Shown here one piece after another: positions 29,005 through 42,429 of a stretch of DNA of 64,000 nucleotides. Source of the DNA: Rutidosis leptorrhynchoides. Lineage: Eukaryota; Streptophyta; Magnoliopsida; Asterales; Asteraceae. The position numbers and the translations under genes are program-made. Every line of letters starts with the position of its first letter. Positions within the stretch are counted from its first letter, which is position 1. The notes under the pieces were generated by a model that was not told where the DNA came from, made no database searches, and saw nothing but the letters and a program-made list of their open reading frames with translations. The stretch lies in contig NC_092334.1 of assembly GCF_046630445.1 (NCBI RefSeq), forward strand, positions 110,061,001 through 110,125,000, given 5' to 3'.

Positions 29005-30256
29005 TATCTCCTGGATTTACGAACTTCAATTCTGAATTTCTGAAAAGCGCTTTAGCCTATGAATCACTTTTCTGAGTTTTGAAAAAGCTGATGAAGCAGT
29101 GAAAACTGAAGACTGCCTTAACAGTCAAAAGTTTAATAATAAAGAATAGCATGCTGAAAAAGCTCAAAAATTTTGATACTAGAAAACGAATTGAGCAAAC
29201 CATGAAGGAGACTCTGAACAAATCACAAGGACTAAACTTGTACATAAAGAATCCAGAATTCTGTTTCTGATGAAATCTTTAGCGAATACCTTGTTCCGTA
29301 ATTGTTCTAAATCACTGTGAATGAATTTCTTCATCACATTTTGATTGTAGAATGATAATGATATTATCGTATCTTTCATTATAAATATCCTCAATATTTC
29401 TGAAGATATCTTCATAAATATTCTTGTCCGATATTAATTATCTCTCCGCGCTATCTGTGTTATATCATAAAAGAAAACTGTTTTAGTTTCTAAATCTCTG
29501 AAAACTTAGAGTTTGAATTATGAATGATTTTGAAGTAGTGTTGGAAATTGATGCATGAGTTAGTATAATATAATGACACTTGATCAACATGATTATATTA
29601 CAGTAAGTCATGCTGAGTTTCTAATGGGACGTGATAATTCACAGACCATAACGTCATCATGTGCCATGTTACACGACTCTTACATTCTACTTAATCTCCA
29701 AACATAACAATAACATATCTTCCTGATAGTTCTATCTTTTTTCTTGAATTCTGGTAATTTAATCAATCAAGATCGTGCTATTTTAATCACTCTCTTAGAA
29801 CATTAGTCATGTTCATTCGAAACTCCATACCTACGAATTCTGGACCATTACTCGCTTGACTTAAAGTTGGAAAGAGAAAATAAAAGTATGGAACTCCAAA
29901 ATATAAAGAAAATGAAGAGGGTGGATTTATAGTAAAATATCCGACAGAGCAATCAAAATAGATTAACGTATTTAATCAAAGAGGATTCTAATTTCCTTAA
30001 TTACCTAAGAATCAAATTTTATATATATTTCGATGATTTTCTTTAAACCCCTTGAATTCCGGAAATCAATCGTGACTACGTCACCGGTTAAGACGAACAT
30101 GCAATTATTCATTTCACTCTTTTGTGATAGCTTCACTCGTACTCTTCACATAAACGAATTGTTTTATCCATATTACTCTATGGAAATAAAACTCTATCTA
30201 TCAACTCATATTTGTCATGAAAACATACTTATTGTCAGTCATGACCATCCCAATCA
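27387..30256 (+). mobile_element. Non-coding internal region of element C
   Basis: I see no recognisable coding domain in this 2.9 kb. It contains a GACATATCATATCGACG module (about 28030-28200) that is also found inside the LTRs of element D, and a TA tract at 28926-29003. Short open frames (28510-29415, 30033-30287) have no recognisable domain, and the corresponding positions in elements A and E do not keep them intact. Confidence 0.7.
28926..29003. repeat. (AT)n microsatellite
   Basis: About 78 bp of pure AT dinucleotides in the internal region of element C. The matching regions of A and E lack it. Confidence 0.97.
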
Positions 30257-30291
30257 AATTTCGGGACAAAATTTCTTTAACGGGTAGGTAC
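30257..30291 (+). promoter_or_regulatory. Polypurine tract of element C
   Basis: The same motif as in elements A, D and E (TTTCGGGACAAAATTTCTTT and on to GGGTAGGTAC) directly precedes the right LTR start at 30292. Confidence 0.75.
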
Positions 30292-32334
30292 TGTGACGAC
30301 CCAGAAATTTCTGACCAAATTTTAAACTTAATCTTTATATAATTTCGATACGATAAGCAAAGTCTGTTAGGTTGAGTCTAAAATTTTTGAACTGTTTCAT
30401 ATATTCTTTTGACCTTTAACTATTCCCGACGATTCACGAACAACTATATGTAAATAGATACATATATACATGAATATTGATTGTAACTATATAAGATTAA
30501 ATATTAAATTTATTATTTTGAAAATATATATTTAATATATTTAGTTATATAATAAACCTGATATTATATATATTTATATATACATATAGTGTATTGAAAA
30601 TAAATGATTTTGAGTTTAAATAGTAAACGATTGTAATGCTCGGTTGACATATCTTTAGTGTTCATATAGATCCAATACATGTTTATGAATTTTTAAAATA
30701 AAAGTTGGAATGTAAATTGATTACGAATATTCTAGGTTTGTTAAAAATATTTTTACCCTTTTAGTTTAAATTTTAATACTCCGTACATATTATTTGGAAC
30801 TACAAATAAATAGTAGACGAACCTTTTTAATCAGGTTTCAAACAGTTAATGACCAGAATAAATAAATGGACTTAATTTAAAAATTTGAGATTTTTAGGAA
30901 CACTTTTATATTTTAACTATTTAACAATGGACACAATATACTTCCCGTGAAAACTGTCGGTAGCGTACCAACAACTGAAATTCACGAGTTTAATATTATT
31001 ACTATTCGATCACTTTTTGCTTTTGGTTCTTTCTTCTCCCCACTGAAATCCATTCTCCATATATACACATATATACAACTACATAGAATGATCACACATC
31101 CACAACCCACCACTCTTATGTTCTTCTTTCTCCTTCCCTTTTGATTCGACAGCCACCACAACCATCCTCTTCTTCTACTTATGCCATCTTCAACTCATTT
31201 ATATTAAGCATCACCACTTTCACCACCTTACAATCATCACCTGCTATTTCTATTTTGTAGCTCGAACACCACGACAACCGTCACCAAGTAGCCACCTTCT
31301 GCTGTCATTAAACTGCTGTTCGAAACAGCAGCTTTTGCTGCTATAAACTGTCACCTAAAACCATCACAATAAAACCACCATTAAACCAATTTAATATTTT
31401 TGTTTTCTATTTTTGATCGGGCAAACAAATTACCACCTTCATGACACCTTTTTTGTCGGTTCATAACCACAAACAACCCATTATGTAGCTACTGCTACAG
31501 TTGATTTCTACTTCTATTTTCGATCATCACTTCACAGCCAAGACGCAACCATCGATCATCATATATACATGCTGCTGCTATTCTTTTCTTTTCTGTTTTT
31601 GTTTGATCAACAAAACAGCCACCACCACTATGAATCACTGTTACTGCTGCTGTATTTTTCTATTTAAATCAGTCCGAGGAAAACCACCTGTTGCTGCTAC
31701 GATCGTTCATGCTTTTGCAGCCATGAAATCGCTACCCAAAATCACTGATTACGCTACTGCAGTAAGTTTTTTTGTTGCTGTTACAATGAAGGACGATGAT
31801 AGTGATGTACGTTTATGATGTTGGAGATGATTTAATGATGATGATCATGATGATTATTAAAGTGCTGATAAACTAATGAAGAAGAAGGTGAACAGTGGAC
31901 ATGAAGAACGATGGTGATTATGTACGATGTAGATGATGATTCACGGATGTGGATTATGATGATGATGATGGTCATATGGTTATTATGATGATTAGAAGAT
32001 GATGAAGATCGAATATGTTTGATGATAACCGCGTATTTTCTGTTTACACTCCTATTGCCGATTGATTATTACCAAATCAAAACCCTCAGGTTTGTTTCTT
32101 GGGCCATAAATATGCTAGTTGGACTTCCTGTTGGGCCGAGATAAGTGGGCTCGAGAAATTACTGATTGGGCCGTGAACATGTATCATTCATTGGGCCTTG
32201 ACCCAGTTCAGGTTCTCTGTTGGGCTAATAGGATAAATGATAAAATTAAAAAAATGGAAATAGAATAATAGGGTTATAAATATTTCGGTTGGATTTATAT
32301 TCAGAAAAATAGAAAGGGACGAATGGTTTAGAGA

Positions 32335-32390
32335 GTGGGTGTTGAAGCTGGAGGTCGCAGGTTCGAGCCTGGGCGTAGGCAGTTTATTTA
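32335..32390 (+). ncRNA. tRNA-derived module in the right LTR of element C
   Basis: This is the second copy of the module at 25000, with GGTTCGAGCC at 32360-32369. It points the same way as element transcription. Confidence 0.5.
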
Positions 32391-32419
32391 TTTTTTTGAA
32401 GCTATTCCCATTAAGGTAG

Positions 32420-32814
32420 TTATTATTATTAATACTATTTTTTTATTATTATTATTGTTATTATTATTAATTATTGTTGTTATATGATTAATATTATTAT
32501 CATTCATAATAAGTATTAGCATTAAGTATTATAAGTATTATTATTGTTATTATCATTAATATCATTATTATTATTAAAATAAGTATTATTAGTATTAATA
32601 TCATTATTATTATCATTATTAGTAAAATTATTATTATTATAGTTATTATAGTTATTATTATTACTACTATTATTATTATCATTTTATTTACCTTAAAGTC
32701 ATAAAAATTATCATTTTTATTATCGTTATCATTTTTATTATTATTATCAGTATTAGAAAAATTATCATTTTTAGCAAAATTATTATTATTATTATCGTTA
32801 TTATTATTATTTTC

Positions 32815-32868
<54 letters not shown>

Positions 32869-32895
32869 GGTATTATTATTTTTATTATTAATCAA
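32420..32895. repeat. (TTA)n-rich microsatellite, short allele
   Basis: The homologous block to 25098-25800, with shorter pure TTA runs (about 32817-32868). Any open frame here is low-complexity artefact. Confidence 0.95.
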
Positions 32896-34033
32896 ATACA
32901 CCTTTTAATTATTATTATTAATAATATTTTACCAAATAAATATTTGTTATATAAAAATATATTTAAATACAAATGACAAAACTATATTAATATTTTTATA
33001 ACAAATACTAATTATGTATCTAAAGTATATAGAATAAAAATAGTTAATTAAGTTATTAATGAACCATATAATTTACTAAAATAACAAATAATATATATAT
33101 AATTGTTCGATTACCATTAGATATGTTAATATATATATAAATGATATAGGTTCGTGAATCTTAGGCCAACCCTACATTGTTCAGTTCCGTCGTATGCATA
33201 TTTTCACCACAAATATCATATTGTGAGTTTCATTTACTCTCTTTTTAAATGCTTTTGCAATATATATTTTTGGGACTGAGAATACATGCGCTTTTATAAA
33301 TGTTTTACGAAATAGACACAAGTAATCGAAATTACATTCTATGGTTGGATTATCGAAATCGAATATCACCCTTCAAGTCTGGTAACCTAAGAATTAGGAA
33401 AATGGCCCCTAATTGACGCGAATCCTAAAGATAGATCTATTGGGCCTAACAACCCCCATTCATGTCTATGGATGGCTTTAGTACTTCGAGATTATTATTA
33501 TACAGACGTCGATGTCTGTGGGGATATTCTATGCATTATGGTTAATGTCGGTTACCAGGTGTTCAATCCATATGAATGATTTTTATGCAGATGGCTATAT
33601 GCATGCATGATGTTTATGAGAAATGAAAATATGAAATCTTGTGGTCTATTAAAAATGATGGAAATGAATATTGATGATAAACTAATGAACTCACCAACCT
33701 TTTAGTTAACACTTGAAAGCATGTTTATTCTCAGGTATTAAAGAAATCTTCCGTTGTGCATTTGCTCATTTAAGAGATATTACTTGGAGTCATTCATGAC
33801 ATATTTCAAAAGATGTTGCATTCGAGTCGTTGAGTTCATCAAGAATATTATTAAGTCATTTATAGTTGGATATATTATGAAATGGTATGCATGCCATCAA
33901 CTTTCGATGTGATGAAAGTTTGTCTTTTAAAAACGAATGCAATGTTTGTAAAATGTATCATATAGAGGTCAGAACCTCGCAATGTAATCAACTGATATGA
34001 ATCGTTTATAATCGATATGAACGGGTTGTTAAA

Positions 34034-34038
34034 AGACC
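34034..34038. other. Target-site duplication of element C (right), AGACC
   Basis: Matches 10314-10318. Confidence 0.9.
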
Positions 34039-34587
34039 AATCGTTGTAAAGCATTGGTTGACAAGGTGGTGGTTTGCCTCAAGCGCGGGGAGTTGAAGAA
34101 TTTAAAACCGGTAAAGGATGAGTCCGGCGCGTAGAATAAAGAGAGTGAAGGCGCTGAAAAAGACGAAGTTATCTATGTATTTTCGTGGCAAAAATGGAAG
34201 GAGATCGAGAAGGAACCTCTACTGCCGTATGAATCCCATAAAGCGCACCTTCCGCTCGAGCCCATTTATGAAAGAAAATGTTCCCCGTTAGTTGTGGAAG
34301 GTTACTTGCCAGAGAGCAGCGAATACATCAACAACATTCTCATTGACACTGGTAGCCGCGTTAATGTTATGTTTTTTCACTGCTTCAATGGTCTGTCTTA
34401 CAAAACGAAGAGTCACATAAGGGTGGTAAAGCAACAATTCAGGGGAATAAGTGGGGACCCCGCCTGGTCGAAAGGAATACTCGGAGCAGCATTGACCCTG
34501 CGGGATGATCATGACCTGGAAATGGAGCACACGTTAATAGTTGACTTCAAGGGCGCTGAATCAGAATATGATGCTATCCTTAGGTAA
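34039..34587 (+). pseudogene. Tat-like Gypsy gag end and aspartic protease remnant
   Basis: This continues the gag frame broken at 10313. The first codons supply the next Cys of the zinc-binding motif and a helix containing KALVDKVVVCLKRGELKNLK. After stops near 34120-34135 comes a retroviral-type aspartic protease segment. The catalytic LIDTGSRVNV lies at about 34342-34372 and a closing VDFKGAESEYDAILR at about 34540-34587, followed by a stop. The protease would have cut the polyprotein. No RT follows, because element E is inserted about 30 bases further on. Confidence 0.75.
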
Positions 34588-34613
34588 CTGGTGCTATCAC
34601 ACTTTTCTATCCG

Positions 34614-34618
34614 ATGGG
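34614..34618. other. Target-site duplication of element E (left), ATGGG
   Basis: ATGGG precedes the LTR end TGAAAGGACCC and recurs at 47335-47339. Confidence 0.92.
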
Positions 34619-36039
34619 TGAAAGGACCCGTCCTAATCCATCTGGACGAATACATTACATTTGGTTACATCGCGAAGTACTTGACCTCTATATGATACAT
34701 TTTACAAACATTGCATTCGTTTTTAAAAGAAAAACTTTCTTTGCATCGAAAGTTGACGGCATGCATACCATTTCATAATATATCCAACTCTAATTGACTT
34801 AACAATAATCTTGATGAACTCAATGACTCGAATGCAACGTCTTTTGAAATATGTCATGAATGAATCCAAGTAATATCTCTAAATGAGCAAATGCACAGCG
34901 GAAGATTTCTTTCATAACTGAGAATAAACATGCTTTCAAGTGTCAACCAAAAGGTTGGTGAGTTCATAGCTTTATCATAAGCAATAAAATTCATCATTTT
35001 GATAGACCACAAGATTTAAATACAGTACACCTATATCGTGTACATAACCATTTTTCATAATGCTTAGTAGAGTAGGTTCATATCCTTTTCTCCCCCGTAG
35101 GTTGCCTCGCAATTTTTAAATAACCGTACACAAATGTCGTTCACAAAAATAATACACATAACCTGTGTATAAAAATATTCTCTAGTTAGATAACATTCAA
35201 TTCGATTTCATTGCTCAACATGGTAACCGACCTTAACATATGATGCGCATCAATAATATCCCCAAAACAGAACATCTCATCTATATAATATATAAACTTC
35301 GAAGTACTAAACACCACGCTCACTAGCTCTTCCGTCTAGTGAACATTCGGGGTGGGGGTGTTAAACCTGGTAGCTACCTTTAGGATTCGCGTGAATTAGG
35401 GCCATACCCATTTTCTAATTCTTAGGTTACCAAGCAATAATAATCAGGGGAAAAAATATTCACAACAATTAGTGGCAATTATCACGTCCAACTAATTCAA
35501 TAATAATCCACAGAACTTCTGTCTGCATAATAATTCATTTGAGGAATGTTTTGCTTGTGTCATATCGCATCAAACATTTATAAAAGCATTTCATGTATTC
35601 TCAGTTCAAAATATATTTCAAAAGCATTTAATAAGCAGTTTTAAAAATAGCGCATGTATTCTCAGTCACAAAATGTAAAGAGTAAAAGGGAGCAAATGAA
35701 CTCACGATACAATATTTTATAGTAAAAATATTCATTCGACTGAACTGAACAATGCAGGGTTGGTCTCGGATTCAAGAACCTATATCATTTATATGTATAT
35801 TAACACATATAATGGTAATCGAACAAATTTAGGTATTATTATTAATTGTTATTTTAGTAACTTGTACGTTTCATTAATAACTAAATTAAATATATTTATT
35901 TTTATATACATTAAATAGATAATTAATATTTATTACAAACATATTAATATAGTTATGTTTTATGTAAATAATATATTTTTATATAGAAAATCTTTATTTG
36001 ATATATTAATATTAATAATTAATAATACTAATAATAATA

Positions 36040-36210
36040 ATGATAAAAATAATAATATTAGTGTTAGAAATAATAAAAATGATAATAAAAATAATAATGA
36101 TAGAAATAATGATAATTCTAATAATAATAATAATGATAGTCCTAATAATAAAAATGATAATTTTTATAAAAAAATTAGTTTTAATAATAATACAACTTAC
36201 ATTAAAAATG

Positions 36211-36248
<38 letters not shown>
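36040..36248. repeat. (ATA/AAT)n-rich microsatellite
   Basis: Low-complexity AAT/ATG trinucleotides in the LTR, ending in a pure ATA run at about 36208-36248. The other LTR (44250-44430) is shorter. Frames here are poly-Asn or poly-Ile artefacts. Confidence 0.95.
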
Positions 36249-36249
<1 letters not shown>

Positions 36250-36291
36250 GAGTAATAAGTAAACTACCTCAAAGAAGAAGTCCTAAAAAAA

Positions 36292-36352
36292 TGCCCAAGT
36301 TCGGGTTTGAACCCGCGACATCCAGCTAACCCGATAACCTCCTTAACCACTC
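36292..36352 (-). ncRNA. tRNA-derived module 1 in the LTR of element E
   Basis: On the minus strand, an A-box-like GAGTGGTTAAGGAGG is followed about 25 bases later by GGTTCAAACCC, a good B box. The arms around the B box pair as a short T-stem. The acceptor stem does not close well. Confidence 0.5.
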
Positions 36353-36448
36353 CTCTGATCTCGCTTTTCCTAGTTAATATGATACTTATATTTATATAAC
36401 CCCTTTTCTTCTTGTTTCCCTTTCTTATCTTTTTCAAAAAAAAAATAA

Positions 36449-36518
36449 TGCCACTACCGGGGCTTGAACCCGCGACCTCTTGCTTCAACACCCACACCCC
36501 AAACCATCTCGGCATCCA
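36449..36518 (-). ncRNA. tRNA-derived module 2 in the LTR of element E
   Basis: On the minus strand, TGCCGAGATGGTTTGG resembles the A box of tRNA-Ser/Leu genes, and GGTTCAAGCCCC resembles the B box. This is a tRNA-like or SINE-head-like sequence inside an LTR, in the orientation of the element. It is not a complete tRNA gene. Confidence 0.5.
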
Positions 36519-39164
36519 TGTTTTTTTCTTGTATTAAATCGAAATTGTAAATATTTAATATATATGTAAATGTTATCATCATCACCATTTAATCATTCCA
36601 GCATCATCATCTCCGTGAGCATCATCATCATTATTACTTCATTCTAACATCATCATATCTCCTCATGATCTCACATCATGATTACCATCATAATCTGAGA
36701 ATCATCATATAAATCATTCCATCGTCATCATAGCATATCATCATCATGATCACGTTAACCTAATCACCACCAACTTCTATTATCATCGTCTTCTCAATCT
36801 TGTACCATCATCATCATACTAAATTAATTACGTATCATTTTCATATTTAATTCCAGTTTAACATCGAATCTGTATCATGTACCATGTAAATTTTATCATC
36901 ATTTTCATATATATATATACGGCCCAACATAGATTTAGTAACTTGGCGGCCCAAAATGAAATTTGAATATGGTGACCCAACAAGAGTCTCACGGCCCAAA
37001 GAGAAATATGTAGCCCAAAAAGACAATTGAATCAAATCCAAATTGATGCATTATCCAGTATTAAATTCGTGAATCAAGTGGGGAGCAATAGGTGAGGTTT
37101 TCTTGTTTAGAATGTATCGGCCATAAGGAAAAGAAAGGAGCAAGTACTATTACTTTAAAACAACAACAATATGACGCGTGGTTTTTAGATTTTATGGCTA
37201 TTCGAAAACAAACAAGAATCGATGATCAAACAATACTAATTATAGGTTTTAACTTGGTTTGATGGTGATAAACGTGGTGGTTTCTTGTACACGTCTGGAA
37301 CAGAAATATAATAGGTGCAGGAAACATATATAGTTATAGGTGGAAACTATAATTCGAATGGTAGTAGAAGCAAGAAGAGTTTTGTTTTGTGGGTTCTTGG
37401 TTGTTAAATGGTGGAAGATAAAAAGATGGTGGTGAGGGTGGTAGTTTGGTTCGGTTGTTCACGCACAGTTAACAGAGAACGAAGGAAGCAAAGCAAAAGA
37501 GAAAAATAAATAAATAATGATAATGATGGTGGAGGTTTTTAGATGGGGTCCGTGGTTGTTTGTGTTGACAGAAGTAAAGCAGAAATAGCTGCTGTTCACC
37601 CTTGATGATGGTGGTTCACGATTGAAAATAAAAAAAATAGGTTCGATGGTGTGATGGTTATTTAAAGGAGATTTTGGGTTTAAGGGGTTGGGTGGTGAAT
37701 ACAGTGAGGGATAACAACAATTGCCAAAGGAGAGAAAAGAAATTTGATAGATGAAGTAAATGTAAAGTTTGATAACAGCTCGATGTAGTCTTTGAGCTTA
37801 AGCTTATTAGAAATTATTAAGGGATCGGTTGTGGGTTTGATGAGCTCGTTTGATCAGGAAGAAAAAGGAACGAACGAAGAAGGAAAATAAGGATGATGGT
37901 TGTGGTTGTTCGTAGACTGAAATAGAAATAGGTACATGGTCTGTGTATTGGTGGGTTTCACACTAAACCAAACAAAAGAGGAAGAAAGCTGGAGCGTCCA
38001 AGATGGTAAGGATGTTGGCCGATGATAATGGTGGTTCAAGGTGGTGATCGTTGGTGTTGGAGATGGTGGGTTATGGTGGCGGTTATGGGTTTTGTTCAAA
38101 GCAAACAAACAATAACAATTATGCTCGATTACAGTGAGTTGGAGGTGGTGGTGTTAGTGATTGAGCTCGACAAACAAAAAAAGGAAAACATAGGGGGTCG
38201 ATGGTTGTGGTGATTGTTCGTGGTGATAACCGATGGTGTTTCTCAATTTACAAGTGAAGCAAGGTGATGGTAGGAAGGCATGGTAATTGTTTGTGTTTCA
38301 ATGTGTGTTCTTTGCATGTATGCATATGTATATAATTTATATTCCGTAAGTGTGTTCAAGTGTGAGAGAAAGAAACTAAAAATAGTAAACCCATTTTAAT
38401 AAATATTAATATAATAATATTAATGTATAATCCATGAAGGATTTATAACGTATACAACAGTGGAGCAACCATCCATTTGGCATTTCATACCGACAGTTTT
38501 CACGGACTATGTTATATCGTCCATTATTTAAAATCAGTGGCGGATAAAAGTCTTCGGAAAATACTCAAATTTTTAGATTGACTATATTTATTTATTTTGG
38601 TCATTATGGTATAAAATTCGATCCTTAATTTATTAAATAAAAATTACATCAGTTGTCCCTCCTAATTCTGGGTAAAATATAAAAAGTGTTGAAACTTAAC
38701 AAATAGTTCCTAAATACATTTTTAATAAGTCTAAAATTTATAGAACTCATTTTCGTATCACCGTTTATTTTAAAATTACTTAAGTTTGAATTTAACTTGC
38801 TTAATATCAATCGAAACATCAAACGAATATTAAAATCATTTAATATTTATTTTTAATATACTTTTTTTATATATAGAGATATATTTTAATTAAATTATTA
38901 TAATATCCTATTTTTATTTTATTAATTTTTAATAACAAAAACATATAATACTCAAATTATATTTCAAATTATTATTTATATATTCATACACACATATCTA
39001 TTTACAATTAATTGTTCGTGAATCGTCGAGAATAGTCAAAGGTCAAATGATTTCATGGAAACAGTTAAAAAATTTTGTGACTCAACATTACAGACTTTGC
39101 TTATCGTGTCGAAATCATATAAAGATCAAGTTCAAATTTGGTCGAAAATTTCTGGGTCATCACA

Positions 39165-39204
39165 GTACCTACCCGTTAAAGAAATTTCGTCCCGAAATTT
39201 AATT
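39165..39204 (-). promoter_or_regulatory. Polypurine tract of element E
   Basis: The minus strand reads GGGACGAAATTTCTTTAACG directly before the 3' LTR. Confidence 0.75.
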
Positions 39205-41862
39205 GGGATGGTCATGGCTGACAATAAATATGTTTCCATGACGCATACGAGCTAGAAATTCGAGTTTTATCATCATTGAGTAATATGGATAAAACAATTC
39301 GATTACGCGAAGAGTATAAGTGAAGCTATCACAAAAGAGTGAATTGAGTAAATGTAGATTCGTCATATCTTTTGACATAGACAGGATTGATTTCCAGAGT
39401 TCAAGGGATTTGGAGGAAATCCTTGTAATAAGATTTGATTCTTCGGTAATTAGAGAATTTAGGATCCTCTTCGGTTAAATGCGATGATCTGTCTTGATTG
39501 CTCTGTCAGATTTTTTTCCACTATAAATCCACTCCTTTTGTTTCCTTATTTTCACAACTCGATTTGACTTGTCAAATTATCAGAAGTCACGAGAAAAGAT
39601 AGAACTATCAAGAAAATATGTTCTTGATATGTTTATAGATTAGATAAAATGTAAGAGTCGTGTAACATGACACATGATGACGTTATAGTCTGTGAATCAT
39701 CATGTTTCATTAGAAACTCAACATGACTTACTGTAATATAATCACGTTGATCAAGTGTCATTATATTATACTAACTCGTGCATCAGTTCCCAACATTACT
39801 TCAAAAACATTCATATTTTAAATTCGAATTTTTTTCTTTCAGAATTTAGAACTAAAACAGTTTTCTTTCTGATGTAACAGTGATATTGCGAAAAGATAAA
39901 TGATTTCAGATAAGAATAGTTATGAAGATATCTTCATAAATATCGAGGATATTTATAATGAAAGATACGATGATATCTTAGAATTTCTAATATTGTTGGA
40001 TGATGAATAAGATTTGTCCGTAAGGTTTAGAGTCAGGAGCAAAGTATTCGTTAATGAATTCAGCAGATACTGAATCATTTGGATTCTTCAAAGGCAGGTT
40101 TAGTCTTTGTGATTTATCCACAGCCTCCTTCATGGTTCGTTCAATCCGTTTTCCAGTTCCAACTTTTCTGAGCTTTGCCAACATACAATTCTTTATCATC
40201 ACTTTCTACTGTTAAGGTCGTTTACAGTTTTTGTTTCTTCATTCAACTTTTTCAAAATTCAGAGTATTGGTTCGTAGACTGGGTTCTTTTCAGAATTTCA
40301 GAATGGAAGATCATAATTCTAAGAGATGAATGTTATATGTATACATATAACTGTTGACATAGAAATGCTGTAAGATTCAAAATACTGATTGCTGATTCCT
40401 AGTAATTGGTATGGCAGTTCTCGTTACAATATGCGGATGAGTATATGATAGGGTTTTAATGAACAAATATAATGGTTTTTCGAAGAGACTTAAGTCAATG
40501 AGTAATGAAGTTACTGGTAAGTTTACTGCTAATGTGGTGGAATATAAACGGTTCTCCGGTAACGATGATGAAGGGGTAATCTTTATAATAAGGTTTATTC
40601 GAATGAAAAATTGAAGCTGATTTGCTAGAGCTGTGACAAAATTGGCTAATTTGAAAAAGAATTGCAATGTTATTTTCGGTAATAGCAAAGCCAAAGGAGC
40701 TAGGAGAGATACATGTTAAAAGTTTACTCAGGTTCCGAGTGTTTTCAAGTGAATAACTATATGCATCAACCTTTTCTTCCATAGATGAAGTGCGGTTGGT
40801 GCATCCTCTAGATTGAGATGTTTTCAAGAATCACGAAAGGTTTAAACGCAGATTGGAATTGTCAAGATACAAATGAGGTTTAAGATGAAATCAAGTGGCA
40901 AACTTGAAGAAATGTTTAGTTTCATATGTTATAATTAATATTTTAAATCATTTTAATTGTCCAATGTTGGTAGTCCGCAGTTAATAGTCCACAGTTAGTA
41001 GTTCCATAATTCATATGTAATTTAATATATAATATTTGAATTAATTAATATGTATCGTGACTCATTGTATACATGTCTCAGACTCGATCACAACTCAAAG
41101 TATATATATTATTTTAGAATCAACCTCAACCCTGTATAGCTAACTCGATCATTACCGCATATAGAGTGTCTATGGTTATTCCAAATAATATATATAGATG
41201 CGTCGATATGATATGTCAAAACTTTGTATACGTGTCCCGATATTTAAATGCGTAAATAACAGTATTTAAATGACGATAAATAAAGTGCGTAAAATAAAAA
41301 ACAGAAATTAAATGACGATAAATAAAATTGCGAGAATTAAAATTGCGATAATTAAATGTAATAAGGAATTAACAGTTAGCTAGGAACAGTTAGCTAGGAT
41401 TTTGTTAGCGTGGTTTCTTAACAAAATTTCTCATAGTTAATTTGTTTGTTTCTAACAAATTTTATTTTGTGTCCAATGTTTTCTTCATTATGCCACTTGT
41501 TGGATTCTGGTAAGTCAAAATTCAAATATGAAATTGAATCAAAATGGTTATTTTGTGGTGAACGGATTCGTATATCTTGTGGATGTAAGTAAGATAGTAA
41601 ATGACTGTTGAATCAGATTCGAAGAATGTACAGTGTAACTTATTAATGTGAAATCTAAATATTCCTCGGGTATTACCTAACGTTAAAATATTTTCACCAT
41701 TAACAGTTTGAAAGAAAGAATTTTTAATTACAATCTTTATGAATATATACTTACATATATATTTTCTTCAGATGTAATCATGGATTTAATGAGTAAATAT
41801 AATATTAATCTCATTTGATTTACCGTTAGAACTAGAATACATAATCTCTAAAACATTAGAGA
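39205..41862 (-). mobile_element. Non-coding internal region of element E
   Basis: It resembles the interiors of A and C and has no recognisable coding domain. It includes the shared 180-bp module (about 41080-41225) that lies in the LTRs of element D. Short open frames (39987-40827) are not kept in A or C. Confidence 0.7.
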
Positions 41863-42429
41863 TTACATAATCGCCATGAAGAACGAAGATAATTGATGTA
41901 GAACGATACGTAGAACGATGATTATACTCGAGGTATAGAATGAGATGTTGAGGCATGGATTGTCAATGGTACTGGTGCTGTTTATTGATGGTATTGTTGG
42001 TGCCGGTGATGTTGTTGAAGCTGGTAAATTTTGCGCCATATTCTCCAAATTAATTACTCGAGCGCGAAGTTCGTTGACTTCTTCTATTATTCTGGGATGA
42101 TTGTCAGACGGAATGAGCGGATGAATAAGATCTAGAATTTGAGATAGTGTATAATCGTGGCGAGATATTCAGGAAATGAGAGAGAAAATGGTATTACGAA
42201 TAGGTTCGCCGATAAGTGCTTCAAGTTCTTCGTCAAGAGGAAAATGTGGTGGATGGAAGGGATTACCTTCTTCCTGTCTCCAATGATTTAGTAGACTATG
42301 AACCCATCCTCAATTCATCCAGAATAAATGATGGCTAATTGATTGATCCATTCCGGTCACACTGCGTTCGGAGCTCGAATGAAACTCCCTATCGGAGTCC
42401 GAGGGACTTGAACTAGTGGCGAATTCCAT
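41863..42429 (-). pseudogene. gag-like remnant of element E
   Basis: Read on the minus strand from an ATG at 42429, it opens with MEFATSSSPSDSD and a short acidic/Ser-rich part. It then has an in-frame stop near 42310-42320 and further stops, an ISRHDYTLSQILDLIHPLIP stretch, an IIEEVNELRARVINLENM helix and a Thr/Ser/Pro-rich end, closing at 41863. The layout equals that of the element C remnant, and the same C-terminal ...FFMAIM end is present. I take it as a truncated gag N-terminus shared by the family; no capsid or nucleocapsid motif follows. Confidence 0.55.

Larger units (their letters stand above)
30292..34033 (+). repeat. Right LTR of element C
   Basis: 3742 bp, from TGTGACGACCC to TTGTTAAA, followed by AGACC. 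It shows the intact target for element D near 31440 and the 520-bp segment missing from the left copy. Stretches at 30947-31144 and 31501-31818 are open but correspond to non-conserved, interrupted sequence in the left LTR. I do not call them genes. Confidence 0.92.
34619..39164 (-). repeat. LTR of element E (3' LTR)
   Basis: It starts TGAAAGGACCC and ends GGGTCATCACA in plus-strand reading. It contains the LTR core reversed near 34890-34985, two tRNA-derived modules (36292-36352, 36449-36518), a TCA-rich stretch (36575-36830) and a TGG/GGT-rich stretch (37250-38280). Open stretches here also occur in the other LTR and are not conserved as proteins. Confidence 0.92.

Noticed and set aside
34288..34530. 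Open frame on the minus strand opposite the protease remnant
   Set aside because: It is a shadow of the plus-strand aspartic protease segment, which has the recognisable DTG motif.
36449..36518. Functional tRNA gene
   Set aside because: A and B boxes are present, but the acceptor stem does not close and no clear anticodon arm is visible. It lies inside an LTR.
37854..38213. His/Pro/Ser-rich and Trp/Val-rich open frames, repeated at 45988-46383
   Set aside because: These are translations of the TGG-rich part of the LTR of element E in both strands, with frame differences between copies.
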